A DNA stretch of 64,000 nucleotides from DASQFQ01 sp963811595. Lineage in GTDB: Bacteria; Actinomycetota; Thermoleophilia; Solirubrobacterales; Solirubrobacteraceae. Within the stretch, counting starts at the first letter, position 1, and every line of letters starts with the position of its first letter. The notes beneath the pieces are model-generated. The model worked only from the letters and a program-made list of their open reading frames with translations. It searched no databases and was not told the origin of the DNA. The stretch lies in the NCBI GenBank assembly GCA_963811595.1, contig CAWERW010000008.1, positions 248,001 through 312,000 of the forward strand, written 5' to 3'. Of this stretch, positions 1 to 8,639 are shown piece after piece. The translations under genes were made by a program, and so were the position numbers.

Positions 1-1158
1 GTCCCTCCTCAGCCACAGCGAGACGTGGGCGGGCTGGACGGTCTCGGCGACCACCCCGCGCAGCTCGCGCTGCAACGCGTCGAGGTCGACCTCGTCGCGC
101 AGCCGCCCGCCGAACGCCTCCAGCGTCCGCGTCGCGTCGTAGCGGCGGCGGTAGAAGCGGTGGTCGACCGCGGTCTGGATGCGGGTCCGCGCCGGGCGGA
201 ACAGCGCGGCGACCGCGAGCGTCGAGATCGCGATCGCGAGGTTGGAGGTGCCGAGGGTCAGCCCGATCAGCAGCACGAGCGACAGGTAGGTGGCGCCGAG
301 CGTCGCCGTCAGCGCGCCGTAGACCAGCGTGCGGTTGATGACGACGTCGATGTCGTAGAGCCGGTGGCGCAGCATGGCGATACCGATGGCCAGCGGCAGC
401 CCGAACGCGAACAGCAGCAGGAAGGCGGCCCAGGCGACCGTCCCCAGCGTGGGGCCGAGCCGCGGCTCGTCGAGCAGACTGACGGCCGACAGCAGGAGGG
501 CGACGAGCATGAGCGCGCCGGCGAACGCGAACCACTTGAGCTGCTGGCGCTCGACGCCGCGCGAGCGGCGGGCGCGGACGACGAGGCCGGCCACGGCGCC
601 GGCCACGGGCAGCAGGTAGAGCACGCCGGCCAGCGCGGCGATCTCGGCGAGCGCGTCGCCGGCCACGCCGGGCAACGCGTAGGGATTCGCGACGTCATGG
701 CCGGCGGCGGACTCGAGCTTCTGGTTGCCGAACGCCGTGCTGAGGGTCGCCAGCGAGAACGCGGCGGTACCGCCCCACGCGACCCACCGCCAGCCGCGCG
801 ACGGCAGCCGGCCGTCGGGGAAAAGCAGCGGGATCCACACGCAGGCGAGCGCGATCCAGACGATGAAGGTCCAGCCGTCGAGCCACAGGATCACCGCGGG
901 CGGGTCGTCGTTCGCCTTCACGTAGGCCTCGGTGGCGACGGTGAACGCGAACGCGAGCGCGGTCGCTTCGAGGAGCCAGCCGATCGGGTTGCGCGGCCGC
1001 CGCGCGGCCACCAGCGCGCCGACGCCCGCGAACACCCCGAGTGCCGGCGAGAGCAGGACGTCGAACGCGTCCCCGCTGCCGAGGCCGAAGGCGGCGGCGG
1101 TCGTGGCGAGCGCCACCCACAGCCCGAACAGTCCCCACGCGAGCCGTGGCGCGGTCAT
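1..1158 (-). CDS. Multi-pass membrane protein, kinase-less sensor-module paralog A1 (3' end cut by window)
   Basis: First of eleven paralogs in the window. The 386 visible codons run from an ATG at 1158 to the window edge, ending in HVSLWLRRD, so at most a few residues are missing. About eight hydrophobic segments are seen. The family hallmarks occur in order: RNPIGW after the second segment, LLFPDGRLPSRGWR mid-protein, RSRGVERQQLKW, LRHRLYDID, an INRT-type loop, then a soluble C-terminus with FYRRRYDA and the SLWLR tail. The start overlaps the stop of the upstream gene as ATGA, so translation is probably coupled. The architecture matches the membrane half of actinobacterial sensor kinases without HisKA/HATPase. 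Ligand and function are unknown. Confidence 0.85.
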   Translation of the reverse strand, partial: MTAPRLAWGLFGLWVALATTAAAFGLGSGDAFDVLLSPALGVFAGVGALVAARRPRNPIGWLLEATALAFAFTVATEAYVKANDDPPAVILWLDGWTFIVWIALACVWIPLLFPDGRLPSRGWRWVAWGGTAAFSLATLSTAFGNQKLESAAGHDVANPYALPGVAGDALAEIAALAGVLYLLPVAGAVAGLVVRARRSRGVERQQLKWFAFAGALMLVALLLSAVSLLDEPRLGPTLGTVAWAAFLLLFAFGLPLAIGIAMLRHRLYDIDVVINRTLVYGALTATLGATYLSLVLLIGLTLGTSNLAIAISTLAVAALFRPARTRIQTAVDHRFYRRRYDATRTLEAFGGRLRDEVDLDALQRELRGVVAETVQPAHVSLWLRRD

Positions 1159-2297
1159 CGCGGGCTCCTCAGCCACAGCGACACGTGGGCGGGCTGGACG
1201 GTGTCGCGCACCACGCCGCTGAGGTCGTCGGCGAGCGCCTCGAGGTCGAGCTCGTCGCGCAGCCGGCCGCCGAACGCCTCCAGCGTCCGGGCGGCGTCGT
1301 AGCGGCGGCGGTAGAAGCGCCGGTCCACCACCGCCTGGATCCGCGTCCGCGCGGGGCGGAACAGCGCCGCCACCGCCAGCGTCGAGACCGCCACGGCGAA
1401 GCCCGACTCGCCGACCGCCAGGCCGACCAGCAGCACGAGCCCGAGGTATGCGCCGCCCAGCGTCGCCGTCAGCGCGCCGTAGACCAGCGTGCGGTTGATG
1501 ACGACGTCGATGTCGAACAGCCGGTGGCGGAGGATCGCGATCCCCATCGCGACCGGCACGAGCGCCAGCGAGAGCGAGACGATCGTGTTGGTCAGGTCCA
1601 CGGCCCGGTCGCCCACGATCGTCTCGATCGCGATCGCGAAGGCGAAGGCCACGCCGACGAGCGCCCCGGTGTAGGACAGCCACTTGAGCTGCTGGCGCTC
1701 GACGTTGCGGGCGTGCCGGAAGCGGACGAACAGCGACGCGATCGAGCCGGCGATCGCGACGGCGAGCGCCAGCGCGCCGAGGTCCTCGAGCCACGTCGTC
1801 AGCCCGGGCACGGCGTCAAAGCCCAGTGGGTTCTCCACCGTCGTGTCCTCGAAGGGCCCGGGCGCGAACGCGATCCCGGCGATGACGGAGCCGATGGCGG
1901 CGCCGGTGAACCAGGCGAACCCCCGCCAGCGCGGCGACGGGAGCCGCCCGTCGGGGAACAGCAGCAGCCCGAAGGTGGCGACGGGCCCGATGCCCGCCAT
2001 CCACACCCACGTCGACAGCCACCGCACGAGCGCCGGCGCGGAGCCGCCGTTCTCGGTCTGCGTGATCGTGAGCCCGCCGACCGTGTAGGACAGCCCGGCC
2101 AGCAGCAGGATCCACCCGATCGGGTTGCGCGGCCGCCGGCTCGCGACCAGCGCCCCCACCGTCGCGAACGCGCCGATGAAGAACGTGTACGCGAACGCCG
2201 AGCCCTCGCCGTCCTCGTTCGCGGAGCCGGTGAGCAACACGCCGGCGAAGGAGCCGAGGATCGCGAGCCACAGCGCCCACGGGAGCCAGCGGGTCAT
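1155..2297 (-). CDS. Multi-pass membrane protein, kinase-less sensor-module paralog A2
   Basis: 380 residues from ATG at 2297, which overlaps the previous stop as ATGA. Hydrophobic helices fill the first ~290 residues, with RNPIGW, LLFPDGRLPSPRWR and ERQQLKW between them. This copy belongs to the INRT subtype (VVINRTLVYGALTATLG), as do A1, A4 and A5. The last ~80 residues (from about FRPARTRIQ through RRFYRRRYDA to SLWLRSPR) are almost the same as in its neighbours, while the first two thirds are clearly different. No catalytic domain is present. A sensor or channel-like role is only inferred. Confidence 0.85.
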   Translation of the reverse strand: MTRWLPWALWLAILGSFAGVLLTGSANEDGEGSAFAYTFFIGAFATVGALVASRRPRNPIGWILLLAGLSYTVGGLTITQTENGGSAPALVRWLSTWVWMAGIGPVATFGLLLFPDGRLPSPRWRGFAWFTGAAIGSVIAGIAFAPGPFEDTTVENPLGFDAVPGLTTWLEDLGALALAVAIAGSIASLFVRFRHARNVERQQLKWLSYTGALVGVAFAFAIAIETIVGDRAVDLTNTIVSLSLALVPVAMGIAILRHRLFDIDVVINRTLVYGALTATLGGAYLGLVLLVGLAVGESGFAVAVSTLAVAALFRPARTRIQAVVDRRFYRRRYDAARTLEAFGGRLRDELDLEALADDLSGVVRDTVQPAHVSLWLRSPR

Positions 2298-3460
2298 CGC
2301 TCGCTCCTCAGCCACAGCGAGACGTGGGCGGGCTGGACGGTCTCGGCGACGACGCCGCGCAGGTCGGCCCCGAGCGTCTCGAGGTCGAGCTCGTCCCGCA
2401 GCCGCCCGCCGAACGCCTCCAGCGTCTGCTGCGCGTCGTAGCGGCGGCGGTAGAAGCGCCGGTCCACGACCGCCTGGATGCGCGCCCGCGCCGGCCGGAA
2501 CAGCGCCGCCACGGCGAGCGTCGAGACCGCGATCGCGAGGTTCGACCTGCCGACGGCGAGGCCGATCAGCAGCACCGAGCCCAGGTAGGCGGCGGCGAGC
2601 GTCGCCGTCAGCGCGCCGTAGATCAGCGTGCGCCGGATCACGAGGTCGATGTCGTAGAGGCGGTAGCGCAGCACCGCGACGCCGGCCGCCACGGGCAGCG
2701 CCGCGAGGGCGAAGAGGCCCGCGAGGAAGCCGACGTCGGCGACGACGCCGCCCGCGGACGCGGAGAGGCCGAGCCCCACGCCCACCACCGCCGAGGGGTA
2801 GGCGAACCACTTCAGCTGCAGCCGCTCGACGCCGCGGGAGCGCCGGAAGCGGACGCCCAGCGCGAGCGCGGAGAGCAGGAGCGCGGGCATCGCGAGCAGG
2901 TCGGTGACGCGCGCGAGGTCGAGCATGAAGTCGCCCGCGGCGCCCGCCGGGGCCACCGGGTTCGGGAAGTCCGCCTCGCCGATCGGCCCCGGGGCGAAGA
3001 TGGACGCAACCGTGGCGAGCGTGACGCCGCAGGCGACGAACCACGCCGCCGGCCGCCAGCGTCGCGACAGCAGGTGCCCGTCCGGGAAGAGGAAGAGCAG
3101 GAACGTCGTCGATCCGTAGATGACCGGGAGCCCGAGCCAGCTGCTCAGCCACGCGAGCCACTCGTCGGCCGGGAGCGGGGTGTCGAACCACGCGGCGCTC
3201 GCCTCGGAGTACGCGCCTGCGGCCTGCGAGACCGCCATGCCCGCGCCGAGGACGAGCAGGATCCAGCCGACGGCGTTGCCGGGAACGCGCGCGGCCACGA
3301 GCGCTCCCGTGCTGGCGGCGCCCAGGATAAGGACGGCGAAGCCCGCGCCGGCGAGGAGGTCGACCGCCGATGGGTAGTCGAGGACGGCGTAGACGACCGT
3401 CGCGGGAACGACGCACGCCACCGCCACGACCCACAGGACGACCGGCAGGCGCCGCGTCAT
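2294..3460 (-). CDS. Multi-pass membrane protein, kinase-less sensor-module paralog A3
   Basis: 388 residues from ATG at 3460, overlapping the stop of the cyclase gene as ATGA. The N-terminal half is its own: GNAVGWILL replaces the usual NPIGW and FLFPDGHLLSRRWR replaces the usual FPDGR motif. The central loop is of the IRRT subtype (LVIRRTLIYGALTATLA). The C-terminal module ends QPAHVSLWLRSER. It is the first paralog transcribed after the cyclase, so the two products should be made in a coupled ratio. No enzymatic residues are recognised. Confidence 0.85.
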   Translation of the reverse strand: MTRRLPVVLWVVAVACVVPATVVYAVLDYPSAVDLLAGAGFAVLILGAASTGALVAARVPGNAVGWILLVLGAGMAVSQAAGAYSEASAAWFDTPLPADEWLAWLSSWLGLPVIYGSTTFLLFLFPDGHLLSRRWRPAAWFVACGVTLATVASIFAPGPIGEADFPNPVAPAGAAGDFMLDLARVTDLLAMPALLLSALALGVRFRRSRGVERLQLKWFAYPSAVVGVGLGLSASAGGVVADVGFLAGLFALAALPVAAGVAVLRYRLYDIDLVIRRTLIYGALTATLAAAYLGSVLLIGLAVGRSNLAIAVSTLAVAALFRPARARIQAVVDRRFYRRRYDAQQTLEAFGGRLRDELDLETLGADLRGVVAETVQPAHVSLWLRSER

Positions 3461-4008
3461 CGCGCCGCCCTCAGCGCGTAGACCGCCACCCGCGCGGCCT
3501 TGCCCTTCAACTCGAGCTCCCCGCGCGGCTCGAGGCCGTCGCGCTCCATCAGGCAGCGCGTCGCCTCGGTCACGAGCACGTCGTCGCCGGTGCGGCGCGT
3601 GGCCTGCTCGACGCGGGCGGCGACGTTGACGGGATCGCCGATGATGCCGAGCTCGAAGTGGCTGCCGCCGCCGACGGTCCCGACCAGCACGAGCCCGCTG
3701 TTGACGCCGACGCTGACGCGGCAGCGGTCGGCGAAGTGGTCGTGGACCGCTTCCGCGATCGACGCCGCGGCGGCCACGCCCCGATCGGCGTGGTCGGGCA
3801 GCGCCAGGGGCGCGCCGAAGACGCCGAGCACACCGTCGCCCAGGTACTTGTTCGCGTGGCCGCCGTGCGCCTCGATCACCGGCACGACGACACCGAAGAA
3901 CTCGTTGAGCAGCCCCACGGCCTCGCGCGCGGTGGCGTGGTCGGCGAAGCGCGTGAAGTCGCGGATGTCCACGAACAGCACGGTGACCATGGCGTCCTCG
4001 CCGTTCAC
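3457..4008 (-). CDS. Stand-alone class III adenylate/guanylate cyclase catalytic domain
   Basis: 183 residues, essentially one class III cyclase homology domain with no membrane or HAMP part. It should make cAMP or cGMP as a homodimer. Visible residues: metal-binding Asp14 in FVDIRDFT and Asp58 in KYLGDG, the purine-specifying Lys54, and transition-state Asn128 and Arg132 in VNVAARVE. The second purine-specifying position, normally Asp/Thr/Ser, reads Gly121 in my alignment (ELGIIGDPVN), so base specificity or activity may differ. The GTG start at 4008 overlaps the upstream TGA as GTGA; an ATG at 3990 is an alternative. Its place inside a membrane-protein array suggests that those proteins control it or localise it (inference). 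Confidence 0.9.
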   Translation of the reverse strand: MNGEDAMVTVLFVDIRDFTRFADHATAREAVGLLNEFFGVVVPVIEAHGGHANKYLGDGVLGVFGAPLALPDHADRGVAAAASIAEAVHDHFADRCRVSVGVNSGLVLVGTVGGGSHFELGIIGDPVNVAARVEQATRRTGDDVLVTEATRCLMERDGLEPRGELELKGKAARVAVYALRAAR

Positions 4009-5135
4009 CGCTCACTCCTCAGCCACAGCGAGACGTGCGCCGGCTGCACGGTCTCGCGCACCACGCCGGAGAGGTCGGCGCCGAGGGTCTCGAGGTCCAG
4101 CTCGTCGCGCAGCCGGCCGCCGAACGCCTCGAGCGTCCGGGCCGCGTCGTAGCGGCGGCGGTAGAAGCGGCGGTCGACCGCCGCCTGGATCCGGGCGCGC
4201 GCCGGCCGGAACAGGCCCGCGACCGCCAGCGTCGAGACCGCCACGGCGAACCCCGACTGCCCCACCGCCAGCCCGACGAGCAGCACGAGCCCGAGGTAGG
4301 TCGCGCCGAGTGTGGCGGTCAGCGCGCCGTAGACGAGCGCGCGGTTGATGACGACGTCGATGTCGTAGAGCCGGTGGCGCAGGATCGCGGTGCCCGCCGC
4401 GATCGGGATCGTCGCGAAGGCGGCGAGCACGAGCAGCTGGCCGGCCGGCGGCAGGTCGCCCGCGAACGCGAAGATCACGGCGGCGACAAGGCAGCTGAGG
4501 GCGAACAGCACCGCCGCGGAGACGAACCACTTGAGCTGCAGGCGCTCCACGCCGCGCGCGCGGCGGAAGCGCAGCACGAGCGAGGCGGTCGCCAGCCCGA
4601 CGCTGGGCAGCGCGAGCGCCCAGCCGAGCCCTTCGAGCCCGTCGGCGCCGTCCACCGCGAGCGGGTTGGCGAGCCCGTCCACGGGGGCGTCGGTCAGCCC
4701 CCCGGGCGCCAGCGCGGCGCCCGCCGCCTGCGAGGCGATCGCGACCGCGGCGAGCCACACGGCCCAGCGCCAGCGCGCGCCGAGCGGCCGCCCGTCCGGG
4801 AACAGCAGGAAAAGCAGCTGCGGCGTTCCGAACAGCGCCGGCAGGAACAGCCACGATGCGAGCCACGCCACCCAGACGCCCTCCGTGAGCGTGGCCCAGC
4901 CGTCCGCGAGCGTCGCGATCGCGAACAGCAGGCCGGCACCGCAGAACAGCCAGCCGATCGCGTTCTCCGGCCGCCGCGAGGCGACGAGCGCGCCGACCAC
5001 CGGGAACGAGAGCAGCGCGAGCGTGACGATCAGGTCGAACGCGGGCGTCACGTCGTCGGCGGCGACGGTCAGCACCCAACCGCCGACCATCATGGCCACG
5101 GACGCGGCGCACAGGGACCACGCGAGCCGGCTCAT
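4005..5135 (-). CDS. Multi-pass membrane protein, kinase-less sensor-module paralog A4
   Basis: 376 residues from ATG at 5135 (ATGA overlap), directly upstream of the cyclase gene. Motifs: ENAIGWLF, LLFPDGRPLGARWR, VERLQLKW, LRHRLYDIDVVINRALVYG, then the shared C-terminal module ending SLWLRSER. The stop codon is fused to the cyclase GTG start. Because the two are immediate neighbours and coupled, A4 is the first candidate to test for a physical link with the cyclase. Function otherwise unknown. Confidence 0.85.
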   Translation of the reverse strand: MSRLAWSLCAASVAMMVGGWVLTVAADDVTPAFDLIVTLALLSFPVVGALVASRRPENAIGWLFCGAGLLFAIATLADGWATLTEGVWVAWLASWLFLPALFGTPQLLFLLFPDGRPLGARWRWAVWLAAVAIASQAAGAALAPGGLTDAPVDGLANPLAVDGADGLEGLGWALALPSVGLATASLVLRFRRARGVERLQLKWFVSAAVLFALSCLVAAVIFAFAGDLPPAGQLLVLAAFATIPIAAGTAILRHRLYDIDVVINRALVYGALTATLGATYLGLVLLVGLAVGQSGFAVAVSTLAVAGLFRPARARIQAAVDRRFYRRRYDAARTLEAFGGRLRDELDLETLGADLSGVVRETVQPAHVSLWLRSER

Positions 5136-6283
5136 GGCGCGCTCCTCAGCCACAGCGTGACGTGGGCGGGCTGCAGCGTCTCCCCCACCACACCGCGGAG
5201 GTCGTCGCCCAGGGTCTCGAGGTCGAGCTCGTCGCGCAGGCGGCCGCCGAACGCCTCCAGCGTCTGCCCCGCGTCGTAGCGGCGGCGGTAGAAGCGCCGG
5301 TCGACCGCGTCCTGGATGCGCGCCCGTGCGGGCCGGAAGAGACCCGCCACGGCGAGTGTCGAGACCGCGACGGCGAAGCCCGACTCGCCGACCGCGAGGC
5401 TCACGAGCAGCACGCTCGCGAGGTAGAACGCGCCGAGCGTGGCGGTCAGCGCGCCGTAGACCAGCGTGCGGTTGATGACGACGTCGATGTCGTAGAGCCG
5501 GTACTTGAGGACGGCCACGGCGACGGCGACGGGCAGCGCGGTGAGCGCGACGACGACGAGCACCAGCCCGAGCAGCGACGAGTCGACCCCGAGCGGCAGC
5601 ACGTTCGGGAGCTGGCAGACCACGAGCAGGGCGGCGGCGTAGGCGAACCACTTGAGCTGCTCGCGCTCGTCGCCCCGCGCGCTGCGCAGCCGGGCGAAGA
5701 CGGACACGGCCGCGGCCAGGAACGCGAGCCCGGCCACGATGGCCGAGACGCCGAGCACGGCCTGCAGCGGCGCCTCCGCAGCCTCGATCCCGAGGGGGTT
5801 GCGCACCGTCCCGTAGCCGTCCATCGGGCCGGGGAGGAACGCCTGCGCGACCGCGGCGACGCCCGAGGAGACCGCTGCCACGACCGCCAGCCGGCGCCGG
5901 CGCCTCGTCTCCAGCCGGCCGCCGGGGAAGACGAGCAGCAGGATCGTCATCAGCCCGAGCACGAGGACGTACAGGAAGGTGCTGAGCCACGCCATCGCGC
6001 GGCCGGCCGGGAGCCCGGTGTCGACGAGCAGGGCATAGCCGGCGTACTGGGCCGTCACCACCGGCACCGTCATCACCGCGCCGATGGCGAGCATGATGCG
6101 CCCGACGGCGTTCTCCGGCCGGGCGACCGCGAGCAGCGCGCCGACGATGACGAACGCGAGCGCGAAGGTCGAGAACAGCAGGGCGATCGACCGCTCCGAG
6201 TACTCGGTCGGCGGGAAGATCACGAGCGACGCGGCGGTCGCGACGACGCACACGACCGCGATGACGATCGGCGCGCGCCTCAC
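5132..6283 (-). CDS. Multi-pass membrane protein, kinase-less sensor-module paralog A5
   Basis: 383 residues from a GTG at 6283 (GTGA overlap). It is one of the more divergent N-termini: ENAVGRIML has Arg in place of the usual Trp, and the mid-protein loop reads LLVFPGGRLETRRRR. The loop after the next helices is SARGDEREQLKW. The INRT loop and C-terminal module (RRFYRRRYDAGQTLEAF, tail SLWLRSAP) follow the family. Only the membrane module is present. Confidence 0.84.
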   Translation of the reverse strand: MRRAPIVIAVVCVVATAASLVIFPPTEYSERSIALLFSTFALAFVIVGALLAVARPENAVGRIMLAIGAVMTVPVVTAQYAGYALLVDTGLPAGRAMAWLSTFLYVLVLGLMTILLLVFPGGRLETRRRRRLAVVAAVSSGVAAVAQAFLPGPMDGYGTVRNPLGIEAAEAPLQAVLGVSAIVAGLAFLAAAVSVFARLRSARGDEREQLKWFAYAAALLVVCQLPNVLPLGVDSSLLGLVLVVVALTALPVAVAVAVLKYRLYDIDVVINRTLVYGALTATLGAFYLASVLLVSLAVGESGFAVAVSTLAVAGLFRPARARIQDAVDRRFYRRRYDAGQTLEAFGGRLRDELDLETLGDDLRGVVGETLQPAHVTLWLRSAP

Positions 6284-7470
6284 CGCGTCCTCCGCAGCCA
6301 CAGCGACACGTGCGACGGCTGGACCGTCTCGCGCACGACCCCGCGCAGGTCGGCGCCGAGCGCCTCGAGGTCGAGCTCGTCGCGCAACCGCGCGCCGAAC
6401 GCCTCGAGCGTCAGCGCGGCGTCGTAGCGCGAGCGGTAGAAGCGCCGGTCGACCGCCGCCTGGATGCGACCGCGGACCGGGCGGAAGAGCGCGGCGACCG
6501 CCAGCGTCGAGACCGCCACCGCGAAGCCGGACTGCCCCACCGCCAGCCCGACGAGCAGCACGGTCGCGAGGTAGGCGCCGGCGAGCGTCAGCGTCAGCGC
6601 CGCGTAGATCAGCGTGCGCCGGATCACGAGATCGATGTCGTAGAGGCGGTGGCGCAGGATCGCGATCCCCGTGGCGAGCGGGACGCTGAGGAACGACAGC
6701 AGCGCGTTCAGCCACAACAGGTCCGCGATCAGCCCCTCGCTCGGGCCGCCGGCCGCGACCGGGAACGCGATCGCGACGAGGGCCGCCGAGTAGCCGAACC
6801 ACTTGAGCTGCACGCGCTCCTCGCCACGCGAGCGCCGCAGCCGCAGCGCGAGGCCGGCGGCCGAGACCACCAGGGTGACGAGCGCCACGACGGTGCCGGC
6901 GTCGGCCACGACCCTGAGCACGTCGCCGGCGCCCTCGACGCCCGCCGGGTTCGTGACCGGCGGGTCGTAGTCGATCGGGCCGGGACGCAGGGCGACGCCG
7001 ATCGTCGCGAGCACTGCCGCGCCGAGCGCGACCCACACGAGCGCGGCCCAGCGGCGCGACTGCGCGCGGCCGGTCGGGAAGAGCAGGAACAGCAGCGTCG
7101 GAGCGGTGACGAGCGGCGCGAGGAACGACCACGAGAGCAGCCACACCGCCCAGTCGCCGGCAGGCCACGCCCCCGGATGCGCGAGCAGCGTGTAGTCGGC
7201 ATAGCCCGACGCCACGAATACGAGCGCGAGCGCCGCCCCGAGCACGAGGAAGAGCCACCCGATCGGGTTGCGCGGCAGGCGGACCGCGATGAGCGCGCCG
7301 ACCGTCGAGAAGCCCAGGATCGCCGCGACGAGGGCCGGCAGCGCGCCGAGCGGCAGCCGTTCGCGATCCTCGGTCGACACCGAGACGTCGAGCAGGTAGA
7401 TCACGACCGCCGCCGCGGTCAGCGCCGCCGCGACGGCCCACAGCGCCCAGGCCGCCCGCCGCGCGCTCAC
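6280..7470 (-). CDS. Multi-pass membrane protein, kinase-less sensor-module paralog A6
   Basis: 396 residues, the longest complete copy, from a GTG at 7470 (GTGA overlap). After the first helix it has a longer charged loop (VSTEDRERLP), a likely extracytoplasmic variable segment. Motifs: RNPIGWLF, LLFPTGRAQSRRWA, LRHRLYDIDLVIRRTLIYAALTLTL. The soluble tail has a local change, RRFYRSRYDA, and ends SLWLRRTR. IRRT subtype. Confidence 0.84.
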   Translation of the reverse strand: MSARRAAWALWAVAAALTAAAVVIYLLDVSVSTEDRERLPLGALPALVAAILGFSTVGALIAVRLPRNPIGWLFLVLGAALALVFVASGYADYTLLAHPGAWPAGDWAVWLLSWSFLAPLVTAPTLLFLLFPTGRAQSRRWAALVWVALGAAVLATIGVALRPGPIDYDPPVTNPAGVEGAGDVLRVVADAGTVVALVTLVVSAAGLALRLRRSRGEERVQLKWFGYSAALVAIAFPVAAGGPSEGLIADLLWLNALLSFLSVPLATGIAILRHRLYDIDLVIRRTLIYAALTLTLAGAYLATVLLVGLAVGQSGFAVAVSTLAVAALFRPVRGRIQAAVDRRFYRSRYDAALTLEAFGARLRDELDLEALGADLRGVVRETVQPSHVSLWLRRTR

Positions 7471-8639
7471 GGCGCCCTCCGCAGCCACAGCGAGACGTGG
7501 GCGGGCTGGACGGTGTCGCGCACCACACCGCTGAGGTCGTCGGCAAGCGCCTCGAGGTCGAGCTCGTCGCGCAACCGCACCCCGAACGCCTCCAGCGTGC
7601 GCGCCGCGTCGTAGCGGCGGCGATAGAAGCGCAGGTCGACCGCGCCCTGGATCCGCGCCCGCAACGGCCGGAACAGCGCCGCGACGCCGAGCGTCGAGAC
7701 CGCGACCGCGAACCCCGACTCGCCGACCGCGAGGCTCACGAGCAGCACGCTCCCGAGGTACGCGCCGGCGAGCGTGACGGTGAGCGCGCCGTAGACGAGC
7801 GTGCGCCGGATCACGAGATCGAGGTCGTAGAGCCGGTAGCGCAGGACCGCGAACGCGATCGCCACCGGCATCCCGAAGATCAGCGAGGCGATGAAGACCG
7901 CCCAGCCGACGTTGCCGAGCGGCTCCCAGCCGATCGCCTCGCTGAACGCCGCGGCGGCGAGGCCCAGCAGCAGCAGCCCGATCGTGAACACGAACCACTT
8001 GAGCTGCTGGCGCTCGACGCCGTGCGAGCGGCGGAAGCGCACGACCACGCTGGCGAGCGCTGCGAGCACGGAGAGCGCAAAAGCCAGGCCGCCGAGGTCG
8101 GAGACCGCCGCGAGCGCGTCGCCGACCGGGCCGCCCAGCGCGAGCGGGTTCTCGATCTGCCCGCTCTCGCCCCACTCGGCGCTCCGGACGCCGAACAGGG
8201 TGCCGAGCGCCGCCAGCGCCACCAGCCCCAGGCCGAACCACAGCGCCGGCCGCCAGCGCGGCGACGGCAGCTTCCCGTCCGGGAAGAGCAGCGGCAGCAG
8301 GATGCCGACGAGCCCGAACCAGACGAAGAGGAGCGCCTCGTCCACCGCCACGATCACCTCGACGGCGACGGGTGGCGCCGGCTCGCCCTCGTCCTCGTAC
8401 GGCGCGGTGATGCCGTCGCCGACGATGGAGAGCGTGACCACCAGCGCCAGCGTGAGCAGGATCGCGCCGATCGGGTTCTCCGGCCGTCGCCGCCACAGCA
8501 GGGCGCCGACGCCGGCGAGCACGCCGAGCGCGGGGGTGGTCAGCGCTTCGACGACGTCGCCGTTGCGGAGCTGGAGCACGCACGAGGTGACCATCAGCAC
8601 CGTCCACAGGCCGAGGAGCGGGAGCGCGAGTCGCCTCAT
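7467..8639 (-). CDS. Multi-pass membrane protein, kinase-less sensor-module paralog A7
   Basis: 390 residues from ATG at 8639 (ATGA overlap). ENPIGAIL lacks the Trp of the usual NPIGW. The loop before the FPDGKLPSPRWR motif is acidic (PYEDEGEPAPP), pointing to a distinct sensory loop. VDLRFYRRRYDA differs from the VDRRFYRRRYDA of other copies. IRRT subtype, with LRYRLYDLDLVIRRTLVYG. The tail ends SLWLRRAP. Confidence 0.84.
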   Translation of the reverse strand: MRRLALPLLGLWTVLMVTSCVLQLRNGDVVEALTTPALGVLAGVGALLWRRRPENPIGAILLTLALVVTLSIVGDGITAPYEDEGEPAPPVAVEVIVAVDEALLFVWFGLVGILLPLLFPDGKLPSPRWRPALWFGLGLVALAALGTLFGVRSAEWGESGQIENPLALGGPVGDALAAVSDLGGLAFALSVLAALASVVVRFRRSHGVERQQLKWFVFTIGLLLLGLAAAAFSEAIGWEPLGNVGWAVFIASLIFGMPVAIAFAVLRYRLYDLDLVIRRTLVYGALTVTLAGAYLGSVLLVSLAVGESGFAVAVSTLGVAALFRPLRARIQGAVDLRFYRRRYDAARTLEAFGVRLRDELDLEALADDLSGVVRDTVQPAHVSLWLRRAP

